Of a stretch of 64,000 bases of DNA, positions 62,008 to 64,000 are shown one piece after another. The translations under genes were made by a program, and so were the position numbers. The notes below the pieces were generated by a model, which was given only the letters and a program-made list of their open reading frames with translations, made no database searches and was not told the DNA's origin. Origin of the DNA: Fluviicola sp. XM-24bin1 (GTDB taxonomy: Bacteria > Bacteroidota > Bacteroidia > Flavobacteriales_D > Crocinitomicaceae); NCBI GenBank assembly GCA_003149635.1, contig QCWI01000003.1, forward strand, positions 124,001-188,000. The letters run 5' to 3'. Position 1 is the stretch's first letter. Every line of letters begins with the position of its first letter.

Positions 62008-62040
62008 CACACAAGACGACCGACGCAATGTTAATCCATA

Positions 62041-62083
62041 AAAAACCCTGACAATCCTTTCGGATGTCAGGGTCTCCTTTTTC
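62041..62083 (-). terminator. Terminator of the last T9SS gene
   Basis: Perfect stem ACCCTGACA/TGTCAGGGT around an 11-nt loop, with the T-run on the minus strand. Confidence 0.88.
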
Positions 62084-62097
62084 AATGTAGGTTGAGT

Positions 62098-63741
62098 TTA
62101 TTTCTTAATCAATCTGAATTGAGCAGATTGTCCAATTGTATTGTTGATTTCAACTACGTAAACTCCCGCGCTCAAAGCACTGATGTCTAATGTAGAAATC
62201 GCCTCTGTAAGCGTGTGAGATTGCACCTGACGACCTTTCGCATCGTACAATACCGCAGTACCTTCAGAAATGTAATCCTGAAGTGATACTGTAACCTCAG
62301 AGGAAGCCGGGTTTGGATACACACTTACACCTTCTAGAGTAGCTTCCCCAATCGATGCACAATCTTGCACATAGAAAATAACAGAAGCCGATTCATAACA
62401 AGGCCCGTTGGTAATTTCGTAAAGGACGATATTCCCTCCAAGACTTGCTGAAGACGGATCGAACATGTCTCCGTTCACACCTGTTCCTGAGTACGTGCCT
62501 CCAGCTGGCGACCCGTTCATGCTAAATGGATCTTCCTGCGCACAAATAGTATCTCCTGGGTTCGTAAATGAGATGTTCGGAGGAGAAGTGATATCCAAGA
62601 ATGTTACAATTGTACTATCACATCCCAATACAGTTTGAAGGCTGTCCGTGTAGAAACCTGCAGTCGTTTGGTAAGCTCCTCCCAATAGGATACTATCTCC
62701 CAAACAAATGTTTTCAGTTGCTTGGATGAAGTAAGACTGATCTGTAGACAAAGTAGTTGTTACTACACTATCACATCCACCGAAAGAAAGCAAAGAGTCA
62801 ACGTAAACACCCGCGGTCGTTTGGTAAGCTCCTCCTAAGAAGATGCTATCTCCATCACAAATAGTTGCGTTAGCAGCTGTCGTTTGTGGGTAAGGAACAG
62901 TAACATTTACTGGCGTTGCAGCACCTAATTGTGGGTTCACATCGTAGAAGAACTCAACACGTGAGATACTTCCTGAAGCTTCTTGGAAGATGTTTTGCAT
63001 TTGGTTCGTTTGAAGTGACAATTGCATCCCTGAACGTGTGAAAGTAACTGTGTTTCCATCAATTGTTGACGAGTAAGGAGAAGTACCGTATGAATTTTGA
63101 GAACCACGCTGACCATAGATTCCGATAACATCTCCAGCTGAAACCTGGATACAAGCATCAATGGTATCGTTCGCAGGGTAGTTATTCCAGTAACCTTGAG
63201 AAACGAACGCATTCGTTGTACTAGACCATAATGGCGGAGGTGTTTGGTTATCAAAAATCACACATTCCACATTTTGGTTGGCAGTACTTCCTTCTGTTGG
63301 AATCCAGAATCCTGTGATGATCATATCTACTGGGGAAGTGAACCAGTATCCACGAACGTTTCCAGAGAAGTTCGAATTATGGCTAGGAAGTGGAGCTGAG
63401 TTCGCCTGAGATCCAGTCAATCCCACCAAGTATAGTGTAGTGTCGGCCGTAATCGGACCGAAAACCAAAGTATCATTTGGCGAAAGGATGTTAGTTCCAA
63501 GGCTATCGCTGGCCCAAACCGCACCACAAGATCCGTTGTTGATTAGTGTATCTGTTCCACCACCACAAGGGAAAATAGTTCCAGCAATTGAAGCTTGAGG
63601 CATCACAGGAGCCGAAGGCACTTGAATGGTCGATTTAGAAACAGATTGATTTTGTACTGTCGGGTCGTCCGATGAAACCTGGGCAAAAGAACCGAGGCTT
63701 AATCCGAAAACACACAGTAACGTAGCGCAGAATGTTTTCAT
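62098..63741 (-). CDS. T9SS-exported protein with Cys-rich repeats
   Basis: 547 residues. Signal peptide (MKTFCATLLCVFGLSLGSFAQ), a Ser/Thr-rich beta module with PLPSHNSNFSGNVRGYWF, two about-48-residue repeats (IFLGGAYQTTAGVYVDSL, ILLGGAYQTTAGFYTDSL, each with CDS), one repeat like those of the 39.8-kb adhesin (NGSPAGGTYSGTGVNGD), and a T9SS tail (SVYPNPASSEVTVSLQ to FRLIKK). Surface-exposed protein; binding partner unknown. Confidence 0.88.
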   Translation of the reverse strand: MKTFCATLLCVFGLSLGSFAQVSSDDPTVQNQSVSKSTIQVPSAPVMPQASIAGTIFPCGGGTDTLINNGSCGAVWASDSLGTNILSPNDTLVFGPITADTTLYLVGLTGSQANSAPLPSHNSNFSGNVRGYWFTSPVDMIITGFWIPTEGSTANQNVECVIFDNQTPPPLWSSTTNAFVSQGYWNNYPANDTIDACIQVSAGDVIGIYGQRGSQNSYGTSPYSSTIDGNTVTFTRSGMQLSLQTNQMQNIFQEASGSISRVEFFYDVNPQLGAATPVNVTVPYPQTTAANATICDGDSIFLGGAYQTTAGVYVDSLLSFGGCDSVVTTTLSTDQSYFIQATENICLGDSILLGGAYQTTAGFYTDSLQTVLGCDSTIVTFLDITSPPNISFTNPGDTICAQEDPFSMNGSPAGGTYSGTGVNGDMFDPSSASLGGNIVLYEITNGPCYESASVIFYVQDCASIGEATLEGVSVYPNPASSEVTVSLQDYISEGTAVLYDAKGRQVQSHTLTEAISTLDISALSAGVYVVEINNTIGQSAQFRLIKK

Positions 63742-63837
63742 ACTAATTAGTTAAGGTTGTCAATTACAGGGGTAAAGATAGCGCGATAGTATGCACACGT
63801 GCAAGGAAAAGGCGGGCAAAATGATTAAATCGGCCGT

Positions 63838-64000
63838 TTAATCGTTTTTTTTGAGTTCTCCGTCGATAGTTTCGAGTTCTTTATAGAAGCCTTCTCCAAA
63901 GGCACGAACCAATGGTTCTTTCAAGAATCGAAAAACAGGCACGTTTAAGCTGTCTCCGCAGGCACATGCGGGCTCACAGATCGACCATTTATCGTAGTTA
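63838..64000 (-). CDS. C-terminal fragment of an unidentified protein
   Basis: The minus-strand frame enters from the right edge and ends at TAA 63838-63840. The visible 54 residues contain SICEPACACGDSLNVPVF (three closely spaced Cys) and FLKEPLVRAFGEGFYKELET. Its start and family are outside the window. It is too short for the supplied ORF set. Confidence 0.5.
   Translation of the reverse strand, partial: NYDKWSICEPACACGDSLNVPVFRFLKEPLVRAFGEGFYKELETIDGELKKND

Noticed and set aside
1-64000. CRISPR array, prophage or defence island
   Set aside because: No regularly spaced repeats, integrase, phage structural gene, nuclease-toxin pair or restriction gene was found.

Overview
The window comes from a chromosome of a member of Bacteroidota, most likely order Flavobacteriales (Crocinitomicaceae or Cryomorphaceae-like; family level is inference). 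The evidence is: eight proteins ending in type IX secretion (T9SS) sorting domains plus one type-B-like domain; the -33 TTTG / -7 TAnnTTTG promoters typical of the phylum; almost no Shine-Dalgarno sites; the DUF4175 - ATPase - ybeY - mnmG order; a long IspG; and a class I ribonucleotide reductase with the ATP cone on NrdA. I see no phage, insertion sequence, CRISPR array or defence island.

Layout. 0-10 kb: 3' part of RNase R, a LytTR-regulator/HisKA_2 kinase pair, a 660-bp AT-rich gap dense in DnaA-box-like sites (candidate oriC), rpiB, a TlpA-like protein, and an ECF sigma factor translationally coupled to a membrane protein with an extracellular CHU_C-like domain. 10-24 kb: tRNA-Cys, folB-gltX, the DUF4175/ATPase/ybeY/mnmG run with ParB (parS) sites on both sides of mnmG, ispG, a desaturase and small housekeeping genes. 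24-33 kb: three tandem paralogous T9SS proteins with PA domains and a secreted endonuclease I. 33-43 kb: sdhCAB, a minimal T9SS-tail protein, an LDH-like enzyme, LD-carboxypeptidase, tadA, a repeat-bearing T9SS adhesin and mnmE. 43-48 kb: an Lrp regulator divergent from a polyamine operon (arginine decarboxylase, agmatinase, deoxyhypusine-synthase-like enzyme, VOC protein and two very small proteins). 48-57 kb: lipoproteins (one carrying half of an EgtD methyltransferase), a four-repeat T9SS protein, glutathione peroxidase, FKBP, bacilliredoxin, an FAD oxidoreductase lacking a normal start codon, and comF. 57-64 kb: nrdB-nrdA, two small lipoproteins, another T9SS protein and a truncated gene at the edge.

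How the parts fit: the perfect parS site upstream of mnmG and the DnaA-box cluster about 11 kb away suggest this is the replication-origin domain. Superimposed on the genes is a family of small hairpins with an almost invariant 11-nt loop (GAGGCTCTCGA) and covarying stems. At least seven copies occur as oppositely oriented neighbours in three intergenic regions. This REP-like family is the most striking unexplained structure in the window. The lipoprotein-anchored EgtD half-domain and the ADC/agmatinase/DHS-like operon are the best candidates for undescribed biochemistry.
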